DNA of 64,000 nt from Pegea sp. RAD2-039 (lineage: Eukaryota > Chordata > Thaliacea > Salpida > Salpidae): contig JAQGEQ010000296.1 of assembly GCA_034620365.1 (NCBI GenBank), forward strand, positions 1 through 64,000, in the 5' to 3' direction. Of the stretch, positions 63,101 through 64,000 are shown piece after piece. Made by a program: the position numbers and the translations under genes. Position 1 is the stretch's first letter. The number at the start of each line of letters is the position of its first letter. The notes under the pieces were generated by a model, which ran no database searches, was not told the DNA's origin, and saw nothing but the letters and a program-made list of their open reading frames with translations.

Positions 63101-64000
63101 TCATTTTCGCCGTTTTGATAGATTTTAAATAAAATCTCAAAAATTAAAATTTTTTCGATTTTTAAAATCAATTTTTTGAAAGTACTTTTTGAAAATAATT
63201 CAAAATTTTTTAAACAAACCATTTTTCCGACCATAATAATAATCGGTCCTAAAGTTCGAATTTTAGCAAATATATGCAGTAAACGGATACAATAAATTGA
63301 AAAAGATGTGCACAAGATAATTCTACAAGCATTCATGGAATAAAATCTGTCAAAATACTCGACTGTGATTGGCTGAAATATTAACCAATGAAAATACCTT
63401 AAATTAAAACCAATTAAATATAAGATAAAACCAAAAGCATCTAATTTGTTCCAAAAATTTCCAATCCATATTTGAAATCTTTTTGATAAACTTTTGTCGC
63501 GTTTTCCTTCTAAGATCTACAGATGATTTTAAAATACAGATTCGAGATTTTTTAAAGATATACCTCATTAACTTCATCACTTGCTAAAATGATGATCCAA
63601 ATTAGAAGGATTATTTCAAAGATTGAAAGACTTCTTGGTGATGTTTTTAAGTTAAAGAGAAGAACAATTGAAAAAAGTGATAAAAAAATCTGAAAATTTT
63701 TTGGAATAAATTTTTTGGGGGATTTTTGGGATATAAATCTGACCATATAGAAGAGCGTGTTGAGACCAAATCGAACTAAAGGAGATTTGTAGAACCTGTA
63801 AATCTTACTTTGATGTCTTTTATTTTTTGTTCTTGTAATTCCAGTTTCTTCATCTGAAAAAATAGTAATTTTTAAATTAGAATTTTTCTATTTTTAAATA
63901 ATTTCTGTCAATTTTCATAAATTACAAATGACGTCACAACTTATGACGTCATTACATTCACCCTTAAGATAATTTGGTTTGAAATTGATGATGAAGGGAA
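60146..64000 (-). CDS. TRPM2-like channel, copy C, intact 3' half with NUDT9-like Nudix domain
   Basis: The 5' part lies beyond the window. Minus-strand exons (numbered as in copy B): 64000-63962 (part of 14), 63853-63744, 63689-63564, 63516-63220, 63060-62877, 62824-62671, 62542-62307, 62147-62021, 61971-61790, 61615-61533, 61485-61289, 61240-61048, 60945-60802, 60754-60641 and 60262-60146 (TAG). All phases agree and there is no internal stop. It encodes S1-S6, the same YGEL pore as copy B, the coiled coil, and then a full NUDT9-H domain: [63 protein letters not shown] and [18 protein letters not shown]. In TRPM2 this domain binds ADP-ribose to gate a Ca2+-permeable channel. The Nudix box is altered (NPGQ for NPGE; NKFVEE where human NUDT9 has REFGEE), so hydrolysis is doubtful but ligand gating remains plausible. 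Confidence 0.92.
61680..62300. repeat. Short 15-bp-type minisatellites in copy C introns 22 and 20
   Basis: 61680-61765 (gttgaaatccaaaaaagttg units) and 62170-62300 (aagttgaaatccaaaaaagt units) are the inverted counterparts of the larger arrays at 41670-41940 and 40905-41280. Confidence 0.85.

Overview
This is nuclear DNA from an animal. It is strongly AT-rich, the genes are split by many short GT-AG introns, there is a eukaryotic tRNA-Ser, and SINE/LINE debris is scattered through it. The best clue to the organism is a complete connexin gene (3251-5032, minus) carrying the WGDEQ signature and the C-x6-C-x3-C first extracellular loop. As far as I know, connexins are restricted to chordates, so with this base composition and these small introns a tunicate (urochordate) is the most likely source. 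The exact group (ascidian, thaliacean or appendicularian) cannot be told from here.

Left part. 1-2503 (+) is the 3' end of an EGF-repeat single-pass membrane protein (Delta/DLK-like). 3251-5032 (-) is a 10-exon connexin. 5-13 kb is AT-rich and mostly featureless, apart from LINE debris. 13343-24467 (-) is a complete 5-exon metaxin, whose last intron carries an 8.5-kb satellite of about 99-bp monomers with a 690-bp higher-order period. 24.5-29.5 kb is AT-rich intergenic DNA with dispersed repeats and one SINE. 29876-31829 (+) is an aquaglyceroporin gene with three lesions.

Right part. 32.4-64 kb is dominated by a rearranged family of TRPM2-like channel genes (TRPM channel plus C-terminal NUDT9-like Nudix domain). 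Copy A (32483-33175, +) is a small chimeric fragment. Copy B (33922-43395, +) is nearly full length, with an intact channel part and a decayed Nudix part. Copy C (60146 to beyond 64000, -) has an intact 3' half, including a full Nudix domain. Copy D (57291-59795, -) is a deletion chimera joining N-terminal SLOG-type exons to Nudix exons. B and C/D form a large imperfect inverted duplication. Its roughly 13-kb spacer holds a tRNA-Ser(CGA), a complete NEK6/7 kinase gene (46027-50823, -) with a 113-bp minisatellite in one intron, LINE fragments, and an intronless 7-transmembrane protein gene (55855-56874, +).

The genes are unrelated in function (junctional channel, mitochondrial outer-membrane import, mitotic kinase, ADP-ribose-gated channel, water/glycerol pore), and nothing suggests an operon. 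The distinctive biology is structural: the TRPM2/NUDT9-H family in flux, and intron-resident tandem arrays in almost every gene. Exon limits were deduced by hand from splice consensus, reading-frame phase and remembered family sequences. No search or alignment was run.
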